Part shown: positions 1-9,042 of the stretch, one piece after another
Layout of the letters: every line of letters begins with the position of its first letter
How positions within the stretch are numbered: the stretch's first letter is position 1
Assembly: GCA_036389485.1 (NCBI GenBank)
Contig: DASVPR010000023.1
Span: 62,001 to 126,000 of the forward strand
Reading direction: 5' to 3'
Length of the DNA stretch: 64,000 nucleotides
From: CADCVT01 sp036389485
Lineage (GTDB): Bacteria; Actinomycetota; Thermoleophilia; Solirubrobacterales; Solirubrobacteraceae
The notes under the pieces: model-generated
The model's input: only the letters and a program-made list of their open reading frames with translations
Databases searched by the model: none
Told to the model about the DNA's origin: nothing
Made by a program: the position numbers and the translations under genes

Positions 1-63
1 CGGTGAGATCCGGCCGCACCGGTTCGGGCGCGAGGAACAGGACCCTGGGTCTCGCGTCCACGG

Positions 64-843
64 GTGGGCGATCATACGACGGCCTCCGTGCGGTACAACG
101 CAGCGGTGAACGGCCGCCGCCTGTCCCGTGCGCTCGTCCCCGCCTCGATCCGGCGGCTTCGTCAGGACCTCAAGGCCCTGCGCGAGGTCCCCGAGCGGCT
201 CGACTGGCTCGAGACGCTGCTGCTCGAGCCGCCCGAGCGGCGGCCGGAGCGCGCGCGGGAGCGCTGGCGCGAGGCGGCGCCCGACGTCCACCTGACCTGG
301 GCGCGGTCCGTGAAGGGCGACGCGTTCATCGAGAAGGCGCGGGCGCACGGGGCGTTCGGGCCGGGGAAGACGATCGTCGAGGTGGGCCCGGGCTACGGCC
401 GCCTGCTCGAGGCGGCTCGGCGGCTCGGCGTCCCGTACGAGCGCTGGGTGGGCGTCGACCTCTCGCCCCACAACGTCGCCCATCTGACGGAGAGGTTCCC
501 GGAGGAGCGCTTCGTCGAGGGCGACGCGAGCACGGTCGAGCTGGACGTCGAGGCCGACGCGCTCGTCTCCTCGCTGACGCTCAAGCACATCTACCCGAGC
601 TTCGAGGCGGCCCTGACGAACCTGGCGGGCCGGCTGCGGCCCGGTGGCGTCGCGGTCTTCGACGTCATCGAGGGCTCGCGCCGCTACTTCGAGCCCGACG
701 GGAAGACGTACATCCGCTGGTACACGCGGGACGAGCTGCGCGGCATCTGCGAGCGCGCCGGGCTGCCGGACGTCGCGTTCGACGAGGTCCAGCACGACGA
801 CGAGCCCAACCACCGCCGCCTGCTCGTGATCGCCCGCGCCTGA
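64..843 (+). CDS. class I SAM-dependent methyltransferase
   Basis: Likely a cytoplasmic methyltransferase acting on a glycan precursor or sugar. The 259-residue protein has a helical Arg/Glu-rich N-terminus (about residues 15-75), then a Rossmann-type core with motif I VEVGPGYG (105-112), an acidic strand-end VGVDLS (129-134) and a post-motif strand RPGGVAVFDV near 196. Start is GTG; a later GTG about 8 codons in is an alternative. It is the first gene of a rightward run of methyltransferase, glycosyltransferase, methyltransferase and flippase, so a role in surface polysaccharide decoration is inferred. The substrate cannot be read from the sequence. Confidence 0.85.
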   Translation: MGDHTTASVRYNAAVNGRRLSRALVPASIRRLRQDLKALREVPERLDWLETLLLEPPERRPERARERWREAAPDVHLTWARSVKGDAFIEKARAHGAFGPGKTIVEVGPGYGRLLEAARRLGVPYERWVGVDLSPHNVAHLTERFPEERFVEGDASTVELDVEADALVSSLTLKHIYPSFEAALTNLAGRLRPGGVAVFDVIEGSRRYFEPDGKTYIRWYTRDELRGICERAGLPDVAFDEVQHDDEPNHRRLLVIARA

Positions 844-856
844 GCGGGCCCGGTCG

Positions 857-862
857 TACCCT
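857..862 (+). promoter_or_regulatory. -10 box (TACCCT), leaderless-type
   Basis: TACCCT lies 7 nt before the GTG at 870, so the expected transcription start falls on the start codon. No Shine-Dalgarno sequence is visible. Confidence 0.5.
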
Positions 863-869
863 CCACGCC

Positions 870-1880
870 GTGCGCATCTCGGTCGCGATGGCGACACACG
901 ACGCCGAGCCGTTCCTCCGGCCGCTGCTGGAGAGCCTGGCGGCGCAGTCGAGGCTCCCGGACGAGCTGGTCGTCTGCGACGACGCCTCCTCGGACGGCGG
1001 GCCGCAGGTCGCGGAGGAGTTCGCGGCGAGCGCGCCGTTCCCCGTGCGCGTGCACCGCTGCGAGCGCTGGCGCGGCCACGTGGCGGCCTTCCTCGACGCC
1101 GCGCGGCGCTGCACCGGCGACGCGATCGCGTTCTGCGACGCCGACGACGTGTGGCGCCCCGACAAGCTCGCGGTGTGCGGGGAGGCGCTGGAGCGGACGG
1201 GCGCGATCCTCGCCCTGCACACCACCGCCGTGGTCGACGCCGGCCTGGCCGACCAGGGCCGGCGGTGGCCCGCGATCCGCGCGACCGAGCTGGTCCCGCC
1301 GCTCGGTCTCACCGGCCTGGACATCGACGCGCCCGGCATGGCGATGCTCTTCCGGCGCGAGCTGCTCGAGGTCGCGCCCTTCGACGACCGGCCGCCGTCG
1401 CGGTACGGCAACGGCCGGCTCATGCTCCACGACGAGTGGGTCTTCTTCCTCGCCGGCGTGCTCGGCCCGATCCAGCTGATCGACGAGCCGCTGCTGCTGT
1501 ACCGCCAGCACGGGTCCAACGACTCGGGCGGCTGGGTCGAGCGGCGCAGGGAGCGGACGCTGCGGCCCGCGACCGACGACTACCGCAACGCCGCGGAGCA
1601 CACGCGTGCGTGCGCCGCCTACCTCGAGCGGGCAGCGCGCGCGAACCCCGGCGCGGCGGAGCGGCTGCTCGCCGGCGCGCGCGCGTTCGCCGAGACCGCC
1701 GAGAGCTGGGAGCTGCGCGAGCGGCTCTACGCCGCGCCCGACCGCCGCAGCCGCGCGCGGGTCCTGCGGCGCCTGCTCGCCGCGCGGGCCTACCGCGACC
1801 GCAGGACCGGCGGCTTCGGCCGCGTCGCGCTCGGCAAGGACCTGGCCGGCGTGGCGCTGCGCGTGGGGGGCCGGCGGTGA
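870..1880 (+). CDS. family 2 glycosyltransferase
   Basis: A GT-A glycosyltransferase that probably adds a sugar to a lipid-linked surface glycan. The 336-residue protein starts directly at the conserved strand (RISVAMATHDAEPF), followed by VVCDDASSD (nucleotide binding) and the metal-binding FCDADDVW. The GTG start is chosen because the conserved fold begins at residue 2 and a TACCCT box sits 7 nt upstream. Its stop overlaps the next gene's GTG by 4 bp (GTGA), indicating translational coupling. Donor and acceptor are unknown. Confidence 0.88.
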   Translation: MRISVAMATHDAEPFLRPLLESLAAQSRLPDELVVCDDASSDGGPQVAEEFAASAPFPVRVHRCERWRGHVAAFLDAARRCTGDAIAFCDADDVWRPDKLAVCGEALERTGAILALHTTAVVDAGLADQGRRWPAIRATELVPPLGLTGLDIDAPGMAMLFRRELLEVAPFDDRPPSRYGNGRLMLHDEWVFFLAGVLGPIQLIDEPLLLYRQHGSNDSGGWVERRRERTLRPATDDYRNAAEHTRACAAYLERAARANPGAAERLLAGARAFAETAESWELRERLYAAPDRRSRARVLRRLLAARAYRDRRTGGFGRVALGKDLAGVALRVGGRR

Positions 1881-2557
1881 CCGCGACGGTCTACGCCGAG
1901 CGCGTCGAGTCGCACGGGCTCGGCGGCAGCCACCACCACATCCTCGCCGAGGTGCCCGCGGGCGCGCGGGTGCTCGACCTCGGCTGCGCCTCCGGCTACC
2001 TGGCCGCGCCTCTGACCGCGCGCGGCTGCACGGTGACCGGCTTCGAGCGCGATCCGGCCGCCGCCGAGCTGGCGCGCGCGCACTGCGCGGAGGTGATCGT
2101 GGGCGACGTCGAGTCGCCGGAGGACCGCGACGCGCTGCCCGGCGGGTTCGACGTCGTGGTGGTCGGCGACGTGCTCGAGCACCTGGCGGACCCGTGGTCG
2201 GCGCTGCGCTTCGTCCGCGGCCTGCTCGCCCCCGGCGGGGTCGTGATCCTCTCGCTGCCCAACGTCGCGGCGTGGCCGGTCCGGCTCGGGCTGCTGCGCG
2301 GGCGCTTCGAGTACGCCGACCTCGGCATCCTCGACCGCACGCACCTGCGGTTCTTCACCCGCCGGACGGCCCACGAGCTGGCCCGCAGCGCCGGGTTCGA
2401 GGTCGAGCGCGAGCGGCTCGCCCACCTCGAGCGCGCGCCCGGCCCGATCCGCCGGGCGCTCCCGCGCGCGACGAACCTCGTCGACCGCGCGCTCGTGCGG
2501 CTGTGGCCCGGCCTCTTCGCCCAGCAGTTCGTCCTGCGCCTGCGGCCGCAACCGTGA
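1877..2557 (+). CDS. class I SAM-dependent methyltransferase (Methyltransf_23-like)
   Basis: A 226-residue methyltransferase with motif I VLDLGCASGY (32-41), the FDVVVVGDVLEHL block typical of the UbiG/Methyltransf_23 group, and the strand LAPGGVVILSLPN. A C-terminal basic helix (RRALPRATN...) may bind a glycan or membrane. It overlaps both neighbours by 4 bp (GTGA on each side), so it is translated as part of a tight operon with a glycosyltransferase and a flippase. It probably methylates a sugar or a nonreducing end; the substrate is inferred only from context. Confidence 0.87.
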   Translation: MTATVYAERVESHGLGGSHHHILAEVPAGARVLDLGCASGYLAAPLTARGCTVTGFERDPAAAELARAHCAEVIVGDVESPEDRDALPGGFDVVVVGDVLEHLADPWSALRFVRGLLAPGGVVILSLPNVAAWPVRLGLLRGRFEYADLGILDRTHLRFFTRRTAHELARSAGFEVERERLAHLERAPGPIRRALPRATNLVDRALVRLWPGLFAQQFVLRLRPQP

Positions 2558-4116
2558 AGGGGCACGGGGAAGCGGGGGCGCCCCCGGCGTCATCAGGGAC
2601 GCCCGAGGCGGCGCCGCCGGGGCCGGCCGGCCCGACACCTCCGGGCGCGGCCCCTGCGCCGGGGTCCGTCCGCGACACCGGCGTGCGCGCGGTCGGCGGC
2701 GCGGCGATGCTCGTCGCGCGGGCCACGGTCGTGCTCGTCCTCGGCCTCGGCGCGAACGTGGCGCTCGCGCGGCTGCTCGAACCGCGCGACTTCGGCCTCG
2801 TCGCGCTCGGCACCGTCCTCGTCGTCTTCGGGACCGTCCTCTCCGACGCGGGCCTCGGCGCCGGGCTGATCCGGCGGCCCGAGGCGCCGGCGCGCGACGA
2901 GCTGCAGGCCGTCTCGGCGGCGCAGCTGGCGCTCACCCTCGCGCTCGTCGCCTGCGCCGGCCTCGTCGCGCTGCCCGTCGGGCGCGACGGGTTCGTCGTC
3001 GCGCTCATGGCGGCGAGCCTGCCGATCACGATGCTGAAGGTCCCGTCGGTGATCGTCCTCGAGCGCGGCCTCGAGTACCGGCCGATCGCGACGGTCGACG
3101 TCATCGAGGCCGTCGCCTTCTACGTCTGGGCGCTCGTGACCGTGGCGCTCGGGGCCGGCGTCTGGGGCTTCGCCAGCGCGGTCCTGGCGCGCGCCGTGGT
3201 CGGCGTCGCGGCGATGGCGAGGGTCGGGCCGGTGGGGATCCTCGCGCCGCGATGGTCGTGGGCGCGCGTGCGGCCCGTCCTCGGGTTCGGCGCCCGGTTC
3301 CAGGTCCCGAGCCTCGTGGCGCTGGTGCGCGACCAGGCGCTCAACGTGGGGATCGCCGTCATCGCGGGCATCGCGACGCTCGGCGTCTGGAACCTCGCCT
3401 GGCGCGTGCTCCAGGTCCCGTTCATGCTGTTCGGGACGTTCGGCCGCGTCGGCTTCCCGGCGATGGCGCGGATCGTCAACGCCGGGCACGACCCGCGGCC
3501 GGTGATCGAGCGCGGGGGCGCGGCGCTCGCCGTGCTCAGCGGCGCGACGATGGTCGCGCTCGTCTCGTTCGCGCCCGCGCTGCCCGTCCTGCTCGGCGAC
3601 GGCTGGGGCGACGTGCCGGCGGTGCTCCTGTGGGCGGGCGTCACGCTCATCGCGCACTTCCCGGTGATGCTCGGCAGCTCGCCCTACCTCTTCGCGTCGG
3701 ACGCCGGAGGCACCGTCGTGAAGGCCGTGCTCCTCGGCGCCGCGGTGTGGCTGGGCGTCGCGCTGCCGCTGCTGCCCGAGCTCGGCGCGCCCGCCGCGGC
3801 CGTCGGCTGGTGCGCCGGCGCGCTGGTCCAGCTCTCGTTCCTGGCGTCGCGCACCGCCGCCCGCAGCGGCGCGGCGATGGTGACGACCGTCGGCGTCCCG
3901 GTCGCGATCGGCGTGGTGGCCGCCGCGGGCGGGTGGCTCGTCGCCGACGCCGCGGGCGACGGCGTAGCCGCCGGGCTGCTGGGGCTCGCCGCGGGCGAGG
4001 CCGTCCTCTTCGCCGCGCTGCTCGCGCTCAGCCGCCCGGCCGTGCGCGACACGCGCGGCCTCGTCGGCGAGGCGATCGGCAGCCTCGTCGCCCGGAAGGT
4101 GCCGACTCAGTCGTAG
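2554..4116 (+). CDS. Wzx-type polysaccharide flippase (MOP superfamily)
   Basis: A polytopic membrane protein of 520 residues with about 12-14 hydrophobic segments, of the family that flips undecaprenyl-linked glycan repeats across the inner membrane. A roughly 45-residue Pro/Ala/Gly-rich tail precedes the first segment. The sequence ARLLEPRDFGLVALGTV after the first segment is characteristic of the Polysacc_synt family. It starts with GTG overlapping the upstream methyltransferase stop. Its 3' end overlaps the convergent sulfotransferase gene by 10 bp. The neighbouring glycosyltransferases and methyltransferases support a Wzx-like role. Confidence 0.88.
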   Translation: MKGHGEAGAPPASSGTPEAAPPGPAGPTPPGAAPAPGSVRDTGVRAVGGAAMLVARATVVLVLGLGANVALARLLEPRDFGLVALGTVLVVFGTVLSDAGLGAGLIRRPEAPARDELQAVSAAQLALTLALVACAGLVALPVGRDGFVVALMAASLPITMLKVPSVIVLERGLEYRPIATVDVIEAVAFYVWALVTVALGAGVWGFASAVLARAVVGVAAMARVGPVGILAPRWSWARVRPVLGFGARFQVPSLVALVRDQALNVGIAVIAGIATLGVWNLAWRVLQVPFMLFGTFGRVGFPAMARIVNAGHDPRPVIERGGAALAVLSGATMVALVSFAPALPVLLGDGWGDVPAVLLWAGVTLIAHFPVMLGSSPYLFASDAGGTVVKAVLLGAAVWLGVALPLLPELGAPAAAVGWCAGALVQLSFLASRTAARSGAAMVTTVGVPVAIGVVAAAGGWLVADAAGDGVAAGLLGLAAGEAVLFAALLALSRPAVRDTRGLVGEAIGSLVARKVPTQS

Positions 4117-4697
4117 ACCGCGCGCTCGACGGCGGCCCAGCGCGGGTTGCTCGCGTAGAGCGCCTCCACCTGCGCGGCGCTGAAGAACCGCTCCGGCGTG
4201 CCGCGGCGCAGCCGCTGCAGGCGCCGCGGCCGCTGGTCGTTCACGCGCCCGACGCTGCGGATCGCCGCCTCCTCCTCGTCGGTGAGCGCGGCGGTCTCGC
4301 GCAGGAAGCGCACGAGGTCGTCGGCGAGGTGCTCCTGGCGGATCCAGAAGTCGATCTCGTAGCCGCCGACGATCTGGTCGAGCCACGCGTCGGCCGCCGA
4401 CTCGGCCGCCACGACGTCGGCCGAGCGCGGTCCCTGCGGCTCGTAGTCGGGCCACAGGCCGAACCGCTCGCGGTGGCGCATGTACGAGAACGCCCAGTCC
4501 GGGAGGCGCCGGACGTTGGCCACGAGCCGCTTGCCCTGGATGCTGCCGCGGCGCAGGTCGAGCGCCACGTGCTTGGCGTGGTCGCCGGGATGGTCGGCCA
4601 TGACCACGAGCCTCGGGACCTGCCTGATCATCCTCACGGTCGCGTCGCCGGCCGTCTTGGGGACGTGCGCCCAGACGAACGTCTCGCCGACGATCAC
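4107..4697 (-). CDS. sulfotransferase-family protein
   Basis: A 196-residue protein with the 5'-phosphosulfate-binding-like loop HVPKTAGDAT (residues 11-20), the standard N-terminal signature of Sulfotransfer_2/3 proteins that transfer sulfate from PAPS to carbohydrates. It lies within a glycan locus and its GTG overlaps the stop of the upstream glycosyltransferase by 4 bp, suggesting that the two modify the same glycan. The length is somewhat below the usual 220-300 residues. The second PAPS motif is not obvious, so activity is inferred. Confidence 0.72.
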   Translation of the reverse strand: MIVGETFVWAHVPKTAGDATVRMIRQVPRLVVMADHPGDHAKHVALDLRRGSIQGKRLVANVRRLPDWAFSYMRHRERFGLWPDYEPQGPRSADVVAAESAADAWLDQIVGGYEIDFWIRQEHLADDLVRFLRETAALTDEEEAAIRSVGRVNDQRPRRLQRLRRGTPERFFSAAQVEALYASNPRWAAVERAVYD

Positions 4698-5689
4698 GGC
4701 GGCCCGCCGTTGGTGGACGGCGACCCGCCCTCGCGCCACGCTCGGCGCCGGCGCAGCGCCGCGCGGAACCCGGTCCGCGGGGTCAGCTCGACCGGCCGGC
4801 GCAGCGCCGCTCCCTCGGCCCGCAGGCTGCGCCACTCGCGCAACCCGGCGAGCCGCCCGCGCAGCGGCGCGAGCGACCGGTCGACGACCGCGACGTACGC
4901 GATGTAGCCGAGGTCGTAGGCGACCATCGCGGGCCCGCGCCGCAGCAGGTGGCGCCGGTCGGCGTTTCGGGCCAGCAGGCGGACGCGGTTGCGCCCGACG
5001 TGGAAGTACTTGAAGTCCGACCCGTGCCGCGTCGTCGCGGAGTGGTGGTGCCAAACGATCGCCTCCGGCACGTACAGGGTCCGCCAGCCCGCCATCCGCG
5101 CGCGCCAGGCGACGTCGACGTCGTCGAGGTAGAGGAAGATCCGGCTGTCGATGCCGCCGATGTCGTCGAGCATCGCCCGCCGGTAGAGCGCCGCGCCGCC
5201 GCACGCCCCGAAGACCTCGGCGGGCCGCTGGGCCTCGCCCGCGGCCGGCTCGCCGAGGAGGCGGTCGTAGGCGACGCCGAGCACGTCGAGCCCGATGCCC
5301 GCCGAGTTGACGACGCCGGGCCGACCGGCGAACCGCATCTGCATCGCGATCGCGCCGACGTCGCCGGGGATCGGCCGCGCGAAGACGCCCTCGAGCGCGT
5401 CGGGCTCGATCGTCGCGTCGTTGTTGAGCAGGACGATCCACTCGCCGCTCGTGCGTCCGACCCCCGCGTTGACCGCCGCCGGGAACCCGAGGTTGCGGTC
5501 GTGCTCGACGAGCGCGACGTCGGGGAACTCCTCGCGCACCATCGCGCGCGAATGGTCCGAGGACGCGTTGTCGACCACGACGACCTCGGCCTCGAGGGCC
5601 GTACGCTCCAGCGCTGCGATCATCGACCGCAGCGCCGCGCGCAACAAATCCGCCTGGTCGCGGTTGACGATGATGGCGCTCAGCTTCAT
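4694..5689 (-). CDS. family 2 glycosyltransferase (rhamnosyltransferase-like)
   Basis: A 331-residue GT-A enzyme beginning KLSAIIVNRDQ, with VVVDNASSD (nucleotide binding), the LLNNDAT metal-binding strand and a FLYLDDVDVAWR acceptor block. This arrangement is common in rhamnosyl and related transferases. A basic C-terminal third (RRRRAW) may be membrane associated. The ATG is chosen because the conserved fold begins at once. That ATG (5687-5689) overlaps the ATG of the divergent hydrolase (5688-5690) in one CATG, so there is no intergenic promoter space. It is coupled to the downstream sulfotransferase gene by a GTGA overlap. Confidence 0.88.
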   Translation of the reverse strand: MKLSAIIVNRDQADLLRAALRSMIAALERTALEAEVVVVDNASSDHSRAMVREEFPDVALVEHDRNLGFPAAVNAGVGRTSGEWIVLLNNDATIEPDALEGVFARPIPGDVGAIAMQMRFAGRPGVVNSAGIGLDVLGVAYDRLLGEPAAGEAQRPAEVFGACGGAALYRRAMLDDIGGIDSRIFLYLDDVDVAWRARMAGWRTLYVPEAIVWHHHSATTRHGSDFKYFHVGRNRVRLLARNADRRHLLRRGPAMVAYDLGYIAYVAVVDRSLAPLRGRLAGLREWRSLRAEGAALRRPVELTPRTGFRAALRRRRAWREGGSPSTNGGPP

Positions 5690-7106
5690 GACCCGGAGAC
5701 ACGGCACATTCCAGCGCATCGCGCTCCTGGCGGCCCTCGCCGCGGCCGCGATGCTGTGCGCGAGCGCCGCCACGGCGGGCGCCCGCGGGCTGCAGATCGG
5801 CATCACCGATCCCGCCGAGCCCGGGTTCGGCGAGGTCGACGTGGAGGGCGCCTACACCGTGGCGCGGCAGAACGGGCTGACGATCGCGCGGGTCCCGGTC
5901 TTCTGGGGGGACGTCGTGGGCCCGGAGGCGCCGCGCCAGCCGCGCAACCCCGACGCGGGGGCCTACAACTTCAAGCCGATCGACGAGCGGGTGCGCGGGC
6001 TCGTGGCGCACGGCATCGAGCCCCTGCTGTCGGTCACGTCGGCGCCGCTGTGGGCGCGGACGCATCGCCCGGACGGCCGGCGCCGCGAGACGCCGAACCC
6101 CAGCGACTTCGCCGCGTTCATGGAGGCCATCGCCCGCCGCTACGACGGCACGGTGCGCGAGCGCGTCCGGCTCTTCCAGCTGTGGAACGAGCCCAACCTC
6201 AAGACCTACCTGGACCAGGAGGGCGCGCCCGACGACTACCGCGCGATGCTCGCCGCCGCCTACCCGGTGGTGAAGGCCGTCCACCCCGACAACCTCGTCG
6301 TGGCCGGCGGCACCGCGCCGTTCGCGGGCCCCGAGGGCCGCTACGGCGTCGGGCCCCTGAAGTTCACCCGCGAGCTGCTCGCGCAGGGCCCCGTCGAGTT
6401 CGACGTGTGGGCGCACCACCCGTACACGTCGGGCCCGCCCGCGCGCCACGCGACCGAGCGCGACGACGCCTCGATCGGCGACGTGCCGAAGATCCGTGCC
6501 CTGCTGCGCAAGGCCAAGCGCGAGGGCCGCGTCCGCTCGACGCGCATGTGGGCGACCGAGCTGTCGTGGGACTCGGCGCCGCCCGATCCGTTCGCGGTCC
6601 CGCTCGCCGAGCACGCCCGGTGGGTCGCCGAGGGCCTGTACCGGATGTGGAAGCACGGCGTGGAGGTCGTGGTCTGGTTCCAGCTGCGCGACAACCCGAA
6701 GGGCACGTTCACGTGGGGCCAGACCTGGCAGTCCGGCCTGTTCTTCAAGACGACCGACAGCTACGCGCAGGAGCGCGCCAAGCCGGCGCTCACGGCGATG
6801 CGGTTCCCGTTCGTCGCGCTCCCCGCCGGCCGGCGCGTGACGATCTGGGGCCGGACCCCTGAGGCGAAGGGCGGGCGCGTGGCCGTCGAGGTCCGGCGGC
6901 GCGGCCGGTGGCGGCGCGTCGCGTCCGTGCGCCCCGACGGGGACGGCATCTTCCGCCGGACGCTGCGCGGGCTGCGCGGCGCGCGGCTGCGGGCGCGGCT
7001 CGGCGGCGACAAGTCATTGCCGTTCGTTGCGCGCAAGACGCGCGACCGCTTCGTCAACCCGTTCGGCGGCGAGGAGCTGCCGCCGCAGCCGGGCCAGGGC
7101 CGCTAG
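5688..7106 (+). CDS. secreted glycoside hydrolase, GH39/PslG-like
   Basis: A 472-residue exported protein. A hydrophobic signal peptide (about 10-32) is followed by a TIM-barrel glycosidase with the acid/base motif LWNEPN (Glu168) and a second catalytic candidate in WATELSW (Glu291). It resembles GH39-type hydrolases such as PslG that cleave the exopolysaccharide made by their own cluster. Residues about 380-455 form a basic beta-rich C-terminal module. The start ATG overlaps the divergent glycosyltransferase ATG; an in-frame ATG at 5669 would lie inside that gene. The stop TAG shares CTAG with the convergent gene. Confidence 0.85.
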   Translation: MTRRHGTFQRIALLAALAAAAMLCASAATAGARGLQIGITDPAEPGFGEVDVEGAYTVARQNGLTIARVPVFWGDVVGPEAPRQPRNPDAGAYNFKPIDERVRGLVAHGIEPLLSVTSAPLWARTHRPDGRRRETPNPSDFAAFMEAIARRYDGTVRERVRLFQLWNEPNLKTYLDQEGAPDDYRAMLAAAYPVVKAVHPDNLVVAGGTAPFAGPEGRYGVGPLKFTRELLAQGPVEFDVWAHHPYTSGPPARHATERDDASIGDVPKIRALLRKAKREGRVRSTRMWATELSWDSAPPDPFAVPLAEHARWVAEGLYRMWKHGVEVVVWFQLRDNPKGTFTWGQTWQSGLFFKTTDSYAQERAKPALTAMRFPFVALPAGRRVTIWGRTPEAKGGRVAVEVRRRGRWRRVASVRPDGDGIFRRTLRGLRGARLRARLGGDKSLPFVARKTRDRFVNPFGGEELPPQPGQGR

Positions 7107-7768
7107 CGCTCCGCGGCCTCGAGCCGCTCGCGCGCGAGGCGGTACACGAGCGGCATGTCCTCGTGGTCGACCTCGACGATCGCCGGGTGGGGCTCGCGGT
7201 CGGCCTCGACGAGCACGAGCCCGAGGCCGTTCCAGCACTGCCGGGAGTACATGTGGTCCTTCACGACGAGACGCCCGGGGACGAAGTCGGGCATCGTCAG
7301 CGTGACCTTCGGGTGGTGGGCGAGGTCGAGCTCCTCGATCCCGCGGCGGACGTCGTCGTTGGCCGTGTCGTGCATCAGGACGACCGTCTTCCGGCACGCG
7401 CCGGACTCGAGCACCGTCTGCAGGTCGTGCCGGATGCCGTCGGAGGTGTGGTCGCCGTCGAGCAGCGCGAAGTCGACGTTGCGGCCCGTGCGCTCGAACT
7501 CGTCGAGCACGGCCGGCAGCGTCTCGCGCGAGTCGCCGATGTGGGCGTGGGCGTTGGGGATCGGCGCGACGATCTCCGCCACCCGGGGCGCGATGTCGAA
7601 GGAGTGCACCTCGCGCGAGTGCGCGGCGATGCGGCGCAGGCTGCCGCCGTCGGCGGTGCCCACCTCGATCGACAGCTCCGGCTGGAGCACGGAGACGACG
7701 CCCTCGAGCGCGAACCGCTCGCCGTAGCGCATCTGCCAGGACGTGTCCTGGAGGAGCTCGAGCCACAT
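7103..7768 (-). CDS. class I SAM-dependent methyltransferase (Methyltransf_24-like)
   Basis: A 221-residue protein with motif I SIEVGTADGGSL (33-44), FALLDGDHTSDGIRHDL (the acidic DGDH block typical of Methyltransf_24 and cephalosporin-hydroxylase-like proteins) and VLMHDTAND. It is the last gene of a leftward trio, a long methyltransferase, a Wzt-like ATPase and then this gene, with 5 bp to the gene before it. It probably methylates a sugar or other part of the exported glycan. The substrate is unknown. Confidence 0.82.
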   Translation of the reverse strand: MWLELLQDTSWQMRYGERFALEGVVSVLQPELSIEVGTADGGSLRRIAAHSREVHSFDIAPRVAEIVAPIPNAHAHIGDSRETLPAVLDEFERTGRNVDFALLDGDHTSDGIRHDLQTVLESGACRKTVVLMHDTANDDVRRGIEELDLAHHPKVTLTMPDFVPGRLVVKDHMYSRQCWNGLGLVLVEADREPHPAIVEVDHEDMPLVYRLARERLEAAER

Positions 7769-7773
7769 GGCGG

Positions 7774-9042
7774 TCAGCTCGCGAGGGCGAACTCGTAGGG
7801 GGGCGCGACGAGGGCGTGCGTCTGCCGGGTGGAGATCACGTTCACCTCGTGAAGGTTCCAGCATCGATCGAGCCACTGCAGCCCGGTCCCGCTGTGGGCG
7901 ACCGCCGGGCTCGCGAGATAGCGCCCCGCGGCCCACACGTTCACGAACGAGATGCGGTAGACGGTCTCGTCGCCGGCGGCGAACCGCCCCGCCGGCGGCT
8001 CGTCGACGTTGTTGGCGGCCAGGAGGTGGTGGCCCTCGGCGTCGTGCACGTCGACGCCGAACAGCGGGTCGACGACCTCCTCGTTGAACCGCACGCGCGC
8101 GGCGTAGGCGCACGGCTCGCCCGCGACGAGCACGTCGGTGCGCTCGCCGTCGCCGTCCTCGAACCACGCGTCCACGATGCGCGCGCGGCCGTCGCCGAAG
8201 CGCTGCGGCGCGAGCGGATCGGGCTCGCCCTCCTCCTCGGTCTCGGCGGGCTCGGTGCCCTCCGCCGCGGGCCGCTCGTCGCCGTCGTGCTCGGCCGCGA
8301 CCGCCTCCCGCTCGGCCTCGGAGAAGTTCAGCCGCAGGTACTCCTCGGCGATGCGCCGCGTCTCGCCGATCTCCACCACGCGGCCGCGCTCGAGCACCAT
8401 CGCCCGGTCGCAGAACCGCTGCGCCGCGCCCATGTCGTGGGTGACGAGCACGACGGTCGTGCTCGATTTCCGCAGCTGCGCGAACTGGTCGAAGCACTTC
8501 TGCTGGAACGCGGCGTCGCCCACGGCGAGGACCTCGTCGATCAGCAGCACGTCGGCGTCCACCTGCATCATCACCGAGAAGGCGAGCCGGACGAGCATGC
8601 CCGACGAGTAGTTCTTGACCTTCATGTCGGCGAACTCGTGCAGCTCGGCGAAGTCCATGACCGCGTCGTAGCGCCTGCGCGCCTCGCGCGGGGTGAGCCC
8701 GAGCAGGGTCCCGTTGATCAGGACGTTGTCGCGCGCGGCGAGGTCCGGGTTGAAGCCGACGCCCAGCTCGATGAAGCTCGCCAGTCGCCCGTCGGCGTAG
8801 AGCCGCCCGCGGTCGATGCGGTAGATCCCGGCGAGGCACTTCAGCAGCGTCGACTTGCCGGAGCCGTTGCGCCCGACGACGCCGAAGAACTCCCCGGGGC
8901 GGACGTCGAACGAGACGTCGCGCAGCGCCTCGAAGCGGTCCGAGGGCGCGCGGCGGCCGGCCCGCAGGACGCTCTCCTTGAGCGTGTGGACGCGGTCCCT
9001 CGGCAGCGCGAAGGTCTTCGTGACCCCCTCGGCGCGGATCAT
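7774..9042 (-). CDS. Wzt-type ABC transporter ATP-binding protein
   Basis: A 422-residue ATPase of the O-antigen/teichoic acid export class. It has Walker A GRNGSGKST (57-65), the signature YSSGM, Walker B VLLIDEVLAVGD and the H-loop VTHDMG. An acidic linker (about 255-295) leads to a C-terminal beta domain (about 300-422) like the Wzt glycan-binding domain, which in characterised Wzt proteins recognises a modified nonreducing end. Flanking methyltransferase genes fit such terminal modification. The ATGA overlap couples it to the upstream methyltransferase. No ABC2 permease (Wzm) is visible nearby. Confidence 0.9.
   Translation of the reverse strand: MIRAEGVTKTFALPRDRVHTLKESVLRAGRRAPSDRFEALRDVSFDVRPGEFFGVVGRNGSGKSTLLKCLAGIYRIDRGRLYADGRLASFIELGVGFNPDLAARDNVLINGTLLGLTPREARRRYDAVMDFAELHEFADMKVKNYSSGMLVRLAFSVMMQVDADVLLIDEVLAVGDAAFQQKCFDQFAQLRKSSTTVVLVTHDMGAAQRFCDRAMVLERGRVVEIGETRRIAEEYLRLNFSEAEREAVAAEHDGDERPAAEGTEPAETEEEGEPDPLAPQRFGDGRARIVDAWFEDGDGERTDVLVAGEPCAYAARVRFNEEVVDPLFGVDVHDAEGHHLLAANNVDEPPAGRFAAGDETVYRISFVNVWAAGRYLASPAVAHSGTGLQWLDRCWNLHEVNVISTRQTHALVAPPYEFALAS

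Noticed and set aside
2593..4455. Long 620-codon open frame on the minus strand opposite the flippase gene
   Set aside because: Its translation is Arg/Asp/Glu/His-rich low-complexity sequence typical of the antisense of GC-rich genes, while the plus strand gives a clear membrane protein.
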